DNA from: Planctomycetota bacterium
Lineage (GTDB): Bacteria > Planctomycetota > Phycisphaerae > WQYP01
Reading direction: 5' to 3'
NCBI GenBank assembly: GCA_021816165.1
Contig: JAKAYZ010000134.1
Span: 1 to 6,554 of the forward strand
Length of the DNA stretch: 6,554 nucleotides
Shown: piece after piece, positions 1-6,005 of the stretch
Numbering within the stretch: position 1 is the stretch's first letter
Layout: each line of letters starts with the position of its first letter
Translations under genes and position numbers: made by a program
Notes under the pieces: model-generated
What the model was told of the DNA's origin: nothing
What the model saw: the letters and a program-made list of their open reading frames with translations, nothing else
The model's database searches: none

Positions 1-3
1 CAT

Positions 4-75
4 CTGCGGCGTCGCAGCGGCTCAATGGGTCTTATTGGACCCGGTTTTCGCCGCTGGCTCCTTGCATCTGGAGCC
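4..75. other. Nested stem-loop cluster at left edge
   Basis: AGCGGC (16-21) pairs perfectly with GCCGCT (50-55). Inside it GGGTC (27-31) pairs with GACCC (38-42), extendable by wobble pairs. Immediately after the outer stem, GGCTCC (56-61) pairs with GGAGCC (70-75), so the two helices could stack. CTGCG (4-8) with CGCAG (13-17) is a competing hairpin that shares two bases with the outer stem. Short runs of T follow (45-48 and 76-78). This could be a small structured RNA, the terminator zone of a gene to the left, or chance pairing in GC-rich DNA. I do not recognise an RNA family. Confidence 0.3.
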
Positions 76-105
76 TTTGCGGCCAATCAATCCTAATTTG
101 TAGGC

Positions 106-131
106 TTGACAGAGCACTATTCTACCATATT
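106..131 (+). promoter_or_regulatory. Weak promoter candidate (perfect -35 only)
   Basis: TTGACA at 106-111 is a perfect sigma70 -35 hexamer, in an AT-rich stretch. The possible -10 elements are poor: CATATT at 126-131 is only 14 bases away, and no good hexamer sits at 17. If used, the transcript would have a leader of more than 300 bases before the gene at 478. Chance occurrence is quite possible. Confidence 0.2.
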
Positions 132-145
132 TTGCCACAAATTTC

Positions 146-163
146 CCGTATTGTTACGGTTTT
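146..163 (+). terminator. Small hairpin followed by TTTT
   Basis: CCGTA (146-150) and TACGG (155-159) form a 5-bp stem with a 4-base loop, directly followed by TTTT (160-163). The shape is that of a minimal intrinsic terminator for a transcript coming from the left. The stem is short and the T tract is only four long, so the call is weak. Confidence 0.2.
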
Positions 164-275
164 AATCGCGGTCTTTTCCGACCGACTGGTGTGGCCCCGC
201 CCCGATCCACCCGCCCTGACCGCGAACCGTCACAAAGCCGCCGGCTACGCCGGTGGTGGAGCGCACGAAGGGATG

Positions 276-312
276 CCTGCACCTGCAGTCTCGACCATTT
301 CCACGGTGCAGG
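276..312. repeat. 8-bp perfect inverted repeat, 21-base spacer
   Basis: CCTGCACC at 276-283 is matched exactly by GGTGCAGG at 305-312. A second, shorter-looped hairpin with G-T pairs lies just upstream (237-245 with 249-257, loop TAC). The T-rich stretch at 321-340 begins about ten bases after the repeat, too far for a classic terminator. It could be a leader structure or a protein-binding site; nothing decides between them. Confidence 0.3.
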
Positions 313-353
313 ATGGAAAACTTTAATATTTTTTCATTTTTCGCCTTTCTCAC

Positions 354-383
354 TTGCTTTTTTTTTTTTTAGCGCAGTATCAT
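354..383 (+). promoter_or_regulatory. Possible promoter of the propeller gene
   Basis: TTGCTT (354-359) and TATCAT (378-383) are separated by 18 bases and match four of six consensus positions each. They lie about 95 bases before the start at 478. Most of the spacer is a T13 run, which would make it bent and prone to length change. The call rests on weak hexamers only. Confidence 0.22.
358..370. repeat. Homopolymer run of 13 T
   Basis: Thirteen consecutive T residues are present at 358-370. Runs of this length are slippage-prone in replication and sequencing. It sits about 107 bases upstream of the 478 start, between the candidate -35 and -10 hexamers. Confidence 0.95.
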
Positions 384-402
384 CCCCGATACCGTAATTT
401 AA

Positions 403-421
403 TCAGTGATTGTGTCACTGA
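403..421. promoter_or_regulatory. Small palindromic hairpin before the first gene
   Basis: TCAGTGA (403-409) and TCACTGA (415-421) form a perfect 7-bp inverted repeat around the 5-base loop TTGTG. As DNA it has the size and symmetry of a dimeric repressor operator; as RNA it is a small 5'-leader hairpin. It ends 56 bases before the ATG at 478 and lies just after the -10-like hexamer at 378-383, a position that suits an operator. No regulator is encoded in the window. Confidence 0.3.
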
Positions 422-477
422 GATAACTGTGTTGGGGTTGTGGTCGCCGTTGTACCTGTTGTGATCTTGGGGACGGA

Positions 478-3255
478 ATGGCACTGGGGCGCATAAGAAT
501 ATTTTGCTTTCTTGCCGTAGGGGTTATCGCCCTTTCTGCGGCATTCGCAGGTCGCCCGGCATACGCCGCCGCGTCCACCTCCTCTGCCCCCAATTCTCCC
601 GAGCACAAACTATCCTGCCCAGCCAGATTCATCACCTGCATGGCATGGGATAAATTCCGCCATTGCATGTGGATTGGCACAGAGGGCCACGGTGTTTATG
701 AATATCGGCCTTGGGCAAGCGGCGGGAAACGCTGGCTGCAATTTTCGAAAACTAACGGGCTTTCGGATAATTCCTGTTATGCCATTGCCATCGATGACAA
801 CGCCCGTGTCTGGGCGGGAACGGATCGCCACGGCGTGGACGTTCTTACATCAAGCCGAAAACCCTGGCAGCGCTACGACGTTCTGCCCCTGACTCATAAG
901 GGGCGCTTCGGCCCGCTGGGGTCGCATCCATTTTGCATAGCCGTCGATCCCTACACTGGTGCCGTGTGGCTGGGTACGGAGGCGGGGATCAGTATTTATT
1001 CCACCCGCCGACACGCCTGGCGCTACCTTACAGGCGCTAACGGCTTGCCGTCGGATGAGATCAACGCGATCGGTTTTCTGCCGCAGGGCAGGGTCGTTCT
1101 GGGCACCCAGTGTAATGGCGTGGATATTGGCACGCCGGAAGCACGCCGCCGACGCGAGAGCCAAATGGTCCTATCCTCGCTGCCGGGATTCCGCGATCCT
1201 TACCGTTGGCAGGTAATTACCGGACCGTTCCACACGCCCGATTCGGCAACTGGAAGGGGAATGCCCAGCAGCCTGATTAATGCTATCGCGGTCCCGCTAA
1301 CGGCTTTGCCAACCGCAAGGCTTTCCGCATATCAGACGGCTCGTGCCGCCCGGCACCAGCATATTTATGTTGGTACTGATTCCGGTCTGGCAATCAGCCA
1401 TAACGGCGGCCAAAGCTGGAGTTTTGAACAAGGCCGCGATTACGCGGCCCGTGTGCTGGGGCTGTTTCACCCGCCGGCGGGATTCCGTGCGCCGCCGCAG
1501 GCACAATTGGCAAGCCTGCTATCTGGCGAACATGTTACCTGCGTAGCACGTGATGCGGCGGGGAACCTGTGGCTGGGCTTCTGGCGGGATGGCTACATGG
1601 TTATAAGCCCGCATGGCCACCACATCTACCGCACCGATGGCGATCCGCGCTTCGCCAAGGTGGACACCTATGTACAGTCGATCCTGCCCCTGCCCAATGG
1701 CAAAGTGCTCATAGGCCGCTATGGCCACGGTGTGTCGATCATCAATCCGAAACACTTGGCCGCGTGGCTCAATCCCGGCAAACGGGTGAAACTTTTTTCC
1801 ATCACGCGTCCCAGCCGGATGCTCATGCCGGTTAGAGTTCAGTACCCGCAAGCGGCGGCCATACCGACAGTCAAGCAGATCGTCGCTCTGCGTAACGCCC
1901 TGCTACACGTCAAACCAGATAAATCCACCGCCCCGGAAATCATCCCCTTAAACGACGACTGGCGTACGCGGGGAAGCTGGATCGACCATTACGGTCGCAT
2001 GTGGTCCTTGCAGTATTCCATGACCGGTTTAGACACCGGTGGCGGATACGACGACGTATGCTTTTTGCGATCCGACGCCTGGGCCAACACCCATTGGCGT
2101 GCCAAGGAAGCCGCCCGGCACTGGCTGGTGACGGGCTGGCGAAACTCAACGGATCCGCGCACGCTGCAAGACCTGTTCCACGGCGGGAGGACCCAGGCAA
2201 GCGATGACGATCATGGGGAAACATACCCGGCCGCTGTCAATGGGCCAAATCTTTACCAGACCATTGACCTGCCGGCTGGGAGCTATATCCTCTCCGCGTA
2301 TCTGCTCAACGATGACGCTCACGCCGGTGGCTGGAATCGGTGCCGGGATTATGTCGTGCAGGTCAGCAACACTCCGGAACTGGCCCCGGCCATTCCGCGC
2401 ATCGGGTGGTATGAAAAGAACCACATCCAGCCGGCTGGGGCATTTTCCCGCAGTCGGCCCACCGCGATAAGCCGGTGCGGAAATTTCTGGGGCGGGGTGT
2501 ACAAACGCTTCTTCGTCCGCGTTGCGCCGGCGGGCATTCGTTACCGGGGCCTGAAAATGGGGTGCATAACAATCTGCATCCGCCGCAACTATTCGCTCAA
2601 CGCTATTTGCGAGGGGCTATTTATCGACCCCCTGGGGAGATTGCCTTTCCTTTGGTACGGGCGGGTTCCCGAGGGCGTGCCGGAGCAGCCGCCGATCACC
2701 CTGCATTACCGGGCTGTTGTTCCCGCGTACACGAAGGGTGAGCCGTATGTTCCCCCCGATTTCGGATTCATCAAGCCGAAACCCAATGAGCACCTGATTC
2801 CGCCGCCCTCGATCCCTCGCGCATGCCATGACGCCGGCACCGGCATGCAGGAACTCCTGAACCTGAGGCGGGCAGACGCACCGTGGTTTGCGCGGAACGC
2901 ACCGCCCTGCATTATTATGCTTGCCCGCTTTCTCGCTGGCTCGCGCATATCGGGCAAATCACCCGCCGCCTATTTTTACACGCAATTCCGGCGGGCTGTT
3001 TGGAACCCCAGGTTTTTGGCGTCGTTGCTGTGGGATGTTCCGTCGCAGGCCGCAGCGGGCAGCGTGTATCCGGCCATGCCGGAATTTGGGCGTGAAGACG
3101 AGCTTTGGGTGTGGCAAAAACGGACAGTTAATCCCAAGATCACGGATCAGCAAGTCTGGCCGTTACCGCAAGTATTCAAGCTTTACCACGCGTGGTGGAA
3201 AAAGCATCTACGTCTATGTCTTAACTGGGAGGCCCCAAAATGGTCGAAGCACTAA
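478..3255 (+). CDS. Exported two-component-regulator-type beta-propeller protein
   Basis: A 925-residue protein. Residues 1-30 form a signal peptide (Arg near the N-terminus, hydrophobic FLAVGVIALSAAFA, likely cleavage after A-Y-A at 30), so it is exported. Seven repeats with the blade signature of Reg_prop/YVTN-like propellers follow: a turn of [VIL]-[WYL]-[VIAL]-G-T-x-x-x-G-[VIL] at about residues 64-73, 111-120, 163-171, 206-216, 297-305, 364-374 and 410-420, enough for one seven-bladed ring. Another possible blade edge is WIDHYGRMWSL at 501-511. Residues about 570-720 look like a beta-sandwich with paired cysteines, beginning near NLYQTIDLPAGSYILSAYLL. The tail (800-925) is rich in Trp and Phe and unrecognised. 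In the known family such propellers are the sensor part of hybrid histidine kinases, but no membrane helix, kinase or receiver domain is present here. The start at 478 is chosen for the signal peptide; a GGGGA at 469-473 is only a weak Shine-Dalgarno site. The ligand is unknown. Confidence 0.85.
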   Translation: MALGRIRIFCFLAVGVIALSAAFAGRPAYAAASTSSAPNSPEHKLSCPARFITCMAWDKFRHCMWIGTEGHGVYEYRPWASGGKRWLQFSKTNGLSDNSCYAIAIDDNARVWAGTDRHGVDVLTSSRKPWQRYDVLPLTHKGRFGPLGSHPFCIAVDPYTGAVWLGTEAGISIYSTRRHAWRYLTGANGLPSDEINAIGFLPQGRVVLGTQCNGVDIGTPEARRRRESQMVLSSLPGFRDPYRWQVITGPFHTPDSATGRGMPSSLINAIAVPLTALPTARLSAYQTARAARHQHIYVGTDSGLAISHNGGQSWSFEQGRDYAARVLGLFHPPAGFRAPPQAQLASLLSGEHVTCVARDAAGNLWLGFWRDGYMVISPHGHHIYRTDGDPRFAKVDTYVQSILPLPNGKVLIGRYGHGVSIINPKHLAAWLNPGKRVKLFSITRPSRMLMPVRVQYPQAAAIPTVKQIVALRNALLHVKPDKSTAPEIIPLNDDWRTRGSWIDHYGRMWSLQYSMTGLDTGGGYDDVCFLRSDAWANTHWRAKEAARHWLVTGWRNSTDPRTLQDLFHGGRTQASDDDHGETYPAAVNGPNLYQTIDLPAGSYILSAYLLNDDAHAGGWNRCRDYVVQVSNTPELAPAIPRIGWYEKNHIQPAGAFSRSRPTAISRCGNFWGGVYKRFFVRVAPAGIRYRGLKMGCITICIRRNYSLNAICEGLFIDPLGRLPFLWYGRVPEGVPEQPPITLHYRAVVPAYTKGEPYVPPDFGFIKPKPNEHLIPPPSIPRACHDAGTGMQELLNLRRADAPWFARNAPPCIIMLARFLAGSRISGKSPAAYFYTQFRRAVWNPRFLASLLWDVPSQAAAGSVYPAMPEFGREDELWVWQKRTVNPKITDQQVWPLPQVFKLYHAWWKKHLRLCLNWEAPKWSKH
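3227..3232 (+). promoter_or_regulatory. Strong RBS of the Ig-like gene
   Basis: GGGAGG ends seven bases before the ATG at 3240. It lies inside the last codons of the propeller gene and supports this start, and with it the 16-base gene overlap. It is a much better Shine-Dalgarno match than those of the other genes in the window. Confidence 0.7.
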
Positions 3256-4454
3256 TTCCTACGTGTCGGAGTTTCCAAACCCTGCTCGTGGCGCTGATTG
3301 CGGCCGTGGGCTTGGCCTCCGTGGCAGCGCCCGCCCGCGCGGCCACGCCCGGGCCGGGCACCTCAGTCACGGTAACCAGCAATCCTGTGCAGGGCAGCCC
3401 CTACGAGGTTCAGATTAAACAGGATTCAACACTTAACTACAAGCTCACCTACATCCTCGGGCCCAATTCCGAGAATGTTACGCCCTCGGTAAGCTCGATA
3501 AAGGTAACATTTAGTGTAAACAACGGCGGAACGATCCAGGAGAGCGGAAGCTCCACCTGGACGGAAACATTCCTTACCCCGCCGTTCAGTTCCCCGATGG
3601 GGCTCTCCTGCCAGGCATCCGGGCCGGCGAACGGGAATTATTCCGTCACCTGCGAGGCGACATTGAATCTCAGCGACGGAACTACGGCAAGCGGCGGACC
3701 CGCCAGCGATACGTTTCTGGTGGCCGGACTGACGGTGACTGTCACCGGGGATCCCTACGTGATCATACCGGAGGACGGCACGCCTGACAGCGACACAACG
3801 AGTTCGTACACCGCGAGCGTGCAGTCCTCTTACGGCGACAACGGGTTTTTTGACTACACTTGGGTCGTGCCTTCCAACATCGGGTACTCAAGCGGCACCG
3901 AGGGGTCCAGCAGCGACCAGATATCCGCGTGGGGCATCTCCACCCCCGGCCCGACGACAATTCAGTGTGACGTTGACGACACCTTTACGGGGCAAACACA
4001 GTCGGGATCGAAAAAAGTGACCGTGGCTGTGGAATACACCTACGTGGGAATGCTCGACAACGGGCAACCCGAAAATCAATATTCGATGCAGCATTTCACG
4101 AACGAAACCGATCCCAATCCGGAGCCGTGGACGGTAACGTACACCAGACAGGATTCATACAGCAACACCTTTACCCTTTCCGGCGGTGGCAGCCTTTCCG
4201 CTGACGACATTGGCGAGCTGAAGGCCGTGATCGGCTACACCGTGGGAAGCACGGACACCACGACGGTAACCGACACGGCAGGGCCGTTCATGGTCGCCGA
4301 AGGGAATACGGACGAGTTCTTTTATGGGCCGACCTACGACGTGTATATCTACATATACGACAAGAATTACCCATCTGGCACCTCAACCCCGGTTTACCCG
4401 GAAAAGGAGATTTATGATTCCTTCGGAATGGCCAATTTCAACCCGTGGAATTGA
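3240..4454 (+). CDS. Exported Ig-like domain protein, unknown function
   Basis: A 404-residue protein with no family I can name. Residues 1-34 are a signal peptide (hydrophobic LLVALIAAVGLASVAA, cleavage motif A-R-A at 32-34). The mature part is rich in Ser, Thr, Gly and Asp with alternating hydrophobic residues, as in extracellular beta-sandwich proteins. Three regions can be guessed: about 40-162 (ends YSVTCEATLNLSDGTTASGG), about 165-265 (DYTWVVPSNIG then PGPTTIQCDVDDTF, the PKD/Ig-like strand pattern), and about 268-404 (ends VYIYIYDKNY and FNPWN). After the signal peptide only three Cys remain (124, 138, 243); 124 and 138 could bond. No catalytic motif, LPXTG anchor, transmembrane helix or PEP-CTERM tail is visible. 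It starts within the end of the propeller gene behind a good RBS, which implies translational coupling and a shared task, perhaps at the cell surface. Ser/Thr-rich binding or structural protein is the best inference. Confidence 0.8.
   Translation: MVEALIPTCRSFQTLLVALIAAVGLASVAAPARAATPGPGTSVTVTSNPVQGSPYEVQIKQDSTLNYKLTYILGPNSENVTPSVSSIKVTFSVNNGGTIQESGSSTWTETFLTPPFSSPMGLSCQASGPANGNYSVTCEATLNLSDGTTASGGPASDTFLVAGLTVTVTGDPYVIIPEDGTPDSDTTSSYTASVQSSYGDNGFFDYTWVVPSNIGYSSGTEGSSSDQISAWGISTPGPTTIQCDVDDTFTGQTQSGSKKVTVAVEYTYVGMLDNGQPENQYSMQHFTNETDPNPEPWTVTYTRQDSYSNTFTLSGGGSLSADDIGELKAVIGYTVGSTDTTTVTDTAGPFMVAEGNTDEFFYGPTYDVYIYIYDKNYPSGTSTPVYPEKEIYDSFGMANFNPWN
4404..4416 (+). promoter_or_regulatory. RBS-like AAGGAG with an alternative ATG
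   Basis: AAGGAG at 4404-4409 stands four bases before an ATG at 4414 that is in frame with the TPR-like gene. Used as its start, it would give 348 residues with 49 extra ones before the signal peptide, overlapping the Ig-like gene by 41 bases. The extra residues are hydrophilic and Arg/Ala/Gly-rich, unlike a signal sequence. The site also simply encodes PEKEI in the Ig-like protein, so it may be coincidental. Confidence 0.3.
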
Positions 4455-4531
4455 GAGAGCTATCCCGAACGCCCGGCGCGATAAACCCGCCCTGGCGTGC
4501 GGTGCTGAGGGAGCCGGAGCCAGGGCCGGGG

Positions 4532-4556
4532 TTACGCCGTGGGGCCTACGGCGTAA
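4532..4556 (+). promoter_or_regulatory. Perfect 9-bp hairpin abutting the TPR gene start
   Basis: TTACGCCGT (4532-4540) and ACGGCGTAA (4548-4556) pair perfectly around the 7-base loop GGGGCCT. The stem ends four bases before the ATG at 4561, where the ribosome would bind, and no separate Shine-Dalgarno site fits between them. In mRNA it could lower or gate translation initiation; it may alternatively be an mRNA-processing or dispersed-repeat element. No T tract follows, so it is not a standard terminator. Confidence 0.5.
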
Positions 4557-4560
4557 TGGG

Positions 4561-5460
4561 ATGTCTCGGTGCAGGGTTCGCCACGCGTGCCTCCTCGCAG
4601 GCTCGCTTCTGCTCTGCAACATTGGGTGGTCGGGGGCGGCAACCGCTAAGCCCTCCCGCGATGCCCATTTCGTGGGGTCGGGCGGGAACGCAAGCGTTCT
4701 GGCGAGGTTGGTTGCCGATGCGCGGCGTAGCGTGCTTCTATCGCCTGGACTGAGGGCCTACCTACCCTTTGCTCAGCGTATTAATCGGGCACCGCCTGCC
4801 AAAAGCAACGGAGCCAGCTCCGCGTCCCCAGCCCGGGGTTCCCGGCCCCGGGGCACCGCTGTCGCGCATGCGGAGAATCTGTTCCGTCGCGCGCTCGTGT
4901 TGGGCCGCGCAGCGAAAGCCACCAACGCAGCCGAAAGACACGCAGCGTCGCGCGCAATTGCCGAGGCCGCGTGGTTCTTCTGCGTTTATGGGGGCAAGGA
5001 CGGTAATCTCCGGAATCCCGGGCGTTTCGCTCGCCGGGTAGCCTGGGCTTTGCGGGTCGATCCGCGGAATCCCGACGCACTTTTCATGAAGGCGATGTGG
5101 ATCTGGTGGGGAAGAAAGCCGCTAGGCCGGAGTGTGAATGGCCGCTCCCGCATTCCTCCACAGTTGTGCAGGGCTGCCGTTGCGGACTTGCAGCAGGCGG
5201 TAAAGATTAAACCGAAGTTTCCAGAAGCCTGGTTCGCCCTCTGGCTGATGGGAATGATCAATGGAAGTGCCACCGCCGCCCAGCTTGTCAATACGATCCA
5301 TTACGCGAAATCAGCAAACCGGTTTTTAGATGGCGGCGTCGCTGTAGACCGCAGGCTGATGGTATCTGATGCACGGGCCTTCTTGAAAGCCATGCACCCA
5401 GCGGAGTACAGGAAGGATTTTGGCCACCAGCCCGCGCCGGCGCACATGGCCTTGTGGTAG
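4561..5460 (+). CDS. Exported TPR-like repeat protein
   Basis: A 299-residue protein from the chosen start. Residues 1-28 are a signal peptide: basic MSRCRVRH, hydrophobic ACLLAGSLLLCNIGW, and A-T-A before K30. No lipobox is seen (LLLC lacks the small residue). After a low-complexity Ser/Ala/Pro/Arg linker (about 76-100) comes an alpha-helical part with two TPR-like units: about 153-184 (FARRVAWALRVDPRNPDALF) and about 203-232 (AVADLQQAVKIKPKFPEAWF), both with the A-L-x-x-[DK]-P-x-x-[PA]-[ED]-A pattern of helix A/B pairs. TPRs bind partner proteins, so it could scaffold the two exported proteins encoded upstream; this is inference. A start at 4414 with a better RBS would add 49 residues, but would bury the signal peptide. 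It lies 106 bases after the Ig-like gene and is probably in the same operon. No catalytic residues are recognisable. Confidence 0.75.
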   Translation: MSRCRVRHACLLAGSLLLCNIGWSGAATAKPSRDAHFVGSGGNASVLARLVADARRSVLLSPGLRAYLPFAQRINRAPPAKSNGASSASPARGSRPRGTAVAHAENLFRRALVLGRAAKATNAAERHAASRAIAEAAWFFCVYGGKDGNLRNPGRFARRVAWALRVDPRNPDALFMKAMWIWWGRKPLGRSVNGRSRIPPQLCRAAVADLQQAVKIKPKFPEAWFALWLMGMINGSATAAQLVNTIHYAKSANRFLDGGVAVDRRLMVSDARAFLKAMHPAEYRKDFGHQPAPAHMALW

Positions 5461-5510
5461 GCCCGGAAGGACCGACGGGTACCGCTCCGATAAGCGGCTA
5501 CGCGAAAAAG

Positions 5511-5540
5511 GTGACGTTCGTCGCTGTTTACTGGCATACT
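5511..5540 (+). promoter_or_regulatory. Candidate promoter for rnpA-tadA
   Basis: GTGACG (5511-5516) and CATACT (5535-5540), 18 bases apart, match the -35 and -10 consensus at four of six positions each. TGG directly before the -10 gives a TGn extended -10. The -10 lies in an 8-base near-tandem repeat (TACTGGCA then TACTGGCG, 5529-5544). A start near 5547 would give a leader of about 47 bases before rnpA. The 133-base gap with no strong terminator leaves read-through from the cluster upstream possible as well. Confidence 0.35.
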
Positions 5541-5569
5541 GGCGCGTCATGATCTGCGGTTGCATCATC

Positions 5570-5593
5570 GGGGCGGGGGGGTAAAGTAGTGGG
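5570..5593 (+). promoter_or_regulatory. G-quadruplex-type motif before the rnpA start
   Basis: The stretch has G4 (5570-5573), C, G7 (5575-5581), nine mixed bases and G3 (5591-5593). Splitting the G7 gives four G tracts of at least three with loops of 1, 1 and 9, the pattern of a potential intramolecular quadruplex. The last tract touches the ATG at 5594. If it folds in the mRNA it would compete with ribosome loading. The G7 run could alternatively act as a loose Shine-Dalgarno element. Confidence 0.45.
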
Positions 5594-5995
5594 ATGAATG
5601 CAGCCGGGGATGATTTTGTTTCGCCGCCACCGCCGCCTTTGGCTGCTGGTGGTGCGAATTCGCTGCGGTTTCTCGCGGCGCACCGGCTTTCCGGGAAAAA
5701 GCTTATTGATATGGTCTATAAAACTGGTCAGCGGCGGCGGAATAAGCCGCTGATGGCGTGCATTGTGCGCCGGGCGGATTCCGGGCCGGCACGCGTGGCT
5801 ATTTCGATAGCGAAAAAGTGCGGGTCAGCGGTGGAACGCAATACGATTCGCCGCCGGGTGCGTGAGGCGTGGCGGCTGGCGCAGCATGAATTTCCGCCGG
5901 GGCTGGATGTGCTGGTGGTGGTGCAGCCGCATGGGCGTATGGCGATGTTGGAATACCAGCAACGCCTGCTGGCCATGCTGCGGAACGGTCTGTAA
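5594..5995 (+). CDS. rnpA: Ribonuclease P protein component
   Basis: A 133-residue basic protein that joins the RNase P RNA to remove the 5' leader of precursor tRNAs in the cytoplasm. The family's RNR signature is clear at about 77-90 (ERNTIRRRVREAWR), preceded by ISIAKKCGSAV, which fits the conserved central strand and K-G/C-x-A-V-x-R-N region. The N-terminal core begins near LRFLAAHRLSGKKLIDMVYKTG, the usual phenylalanine- and basic-residue-rich region for pre-tRNA leader binding. Typical members are 110-130 residues; the excess is a Pro-rich N-terminal extension (residues 10-15 SPPPPP). ATG 5594 is chosen because no nearer in-frame ATG precedes the core. The classic neighbours rpmH and yidD/yidC are absent; tadA follows 10 bases after the stop, suggesting co-transcription. 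Confidence 0.93.
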   Translation: MNAAGDDFVSPPPPPLAAGGANSLRFLAAHRLSGKKLIDMVYKTGQRRRNKPLMACIVRRADSGPARVAISIAKKCGSAVERNTIRRRVREAWRLAQHEFPPGLDVLVVVQPHGRMAMLEYQQRLLAMLRNGL

Positions 5996-6002
5996 CGGTC
6001 TG
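5984..6002. repeat. 9-base tandem repeat across the rnpA stop
   Basis: AACGGTCTG occurs at 5984-5992 and again at 5994-6002, period 10. The second copy contains part of the rnpA stop (TAA, 5993-5995). It looks like a short duplication, and it occupies the place where the RBS of the next gene would be expected, without supplying one. Confidence 0.85.
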
Positions 6003-6005
6003 AAT

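Larger units (their letters stand above)
1..477. other. Non-coding left region rich in inverted repeats
   Basis: No gene in this 477-base stretch is convincing. All three + frames are open at the left edge and close at about 96, 103 and 326, but none gives a recognisable protein. What can be seen is a series of inverted repeats (4-17, 16-21 with 50-55, 26-31 with 38-43, 56-61 with 70-75, 146-150 with 155-159, 237-245 with 249-257, 276-283 with 305-312, 403-409 with 415-421), a T13 run at 358-370, and two weak sigma70-like hexamer pairs. The 3' part is AT-richer than the coding DNA around it. It most likely holds the end of whatever lies to the left plus the promoter and leader of the gene starting at 478. 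Confidence 0.6.

Noticed and set aside
1..326. Open + frames from the left edge ending at 96, 103 and 326 as the end of an upstream gene
   Set aside because: All three frames are open, so openness carries no information; none of the translations resembles a known protein and codon third positions show no clear bias.
2888..3418. A 176-codon + strand reading frame overlapping the propeller and Ig-like genes
   Set aside because: It is Arg/Gly/Ser-rich, lacks an RBS, and overlaps two genes with clear signal peptides and coherent sequence; it is a GC-driven shadow.
4819..4860. CCCGGGG/CCCCGGGGC inverted repeats as a recombination or attachment site
   Set aside because: They lie in a GC-rich low-complexity linker (Ser/Ala/Pro/Arg) of the TPR-like protein; such repeats are expected from composition.
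5479..5501. Hairpin CCGCT/AGCGG with flanking GTA/TAC as a terminator between the TPR gene and rnpA
   Set aside because: It has a short stem with a bulge, and no T tract follows on either strand.
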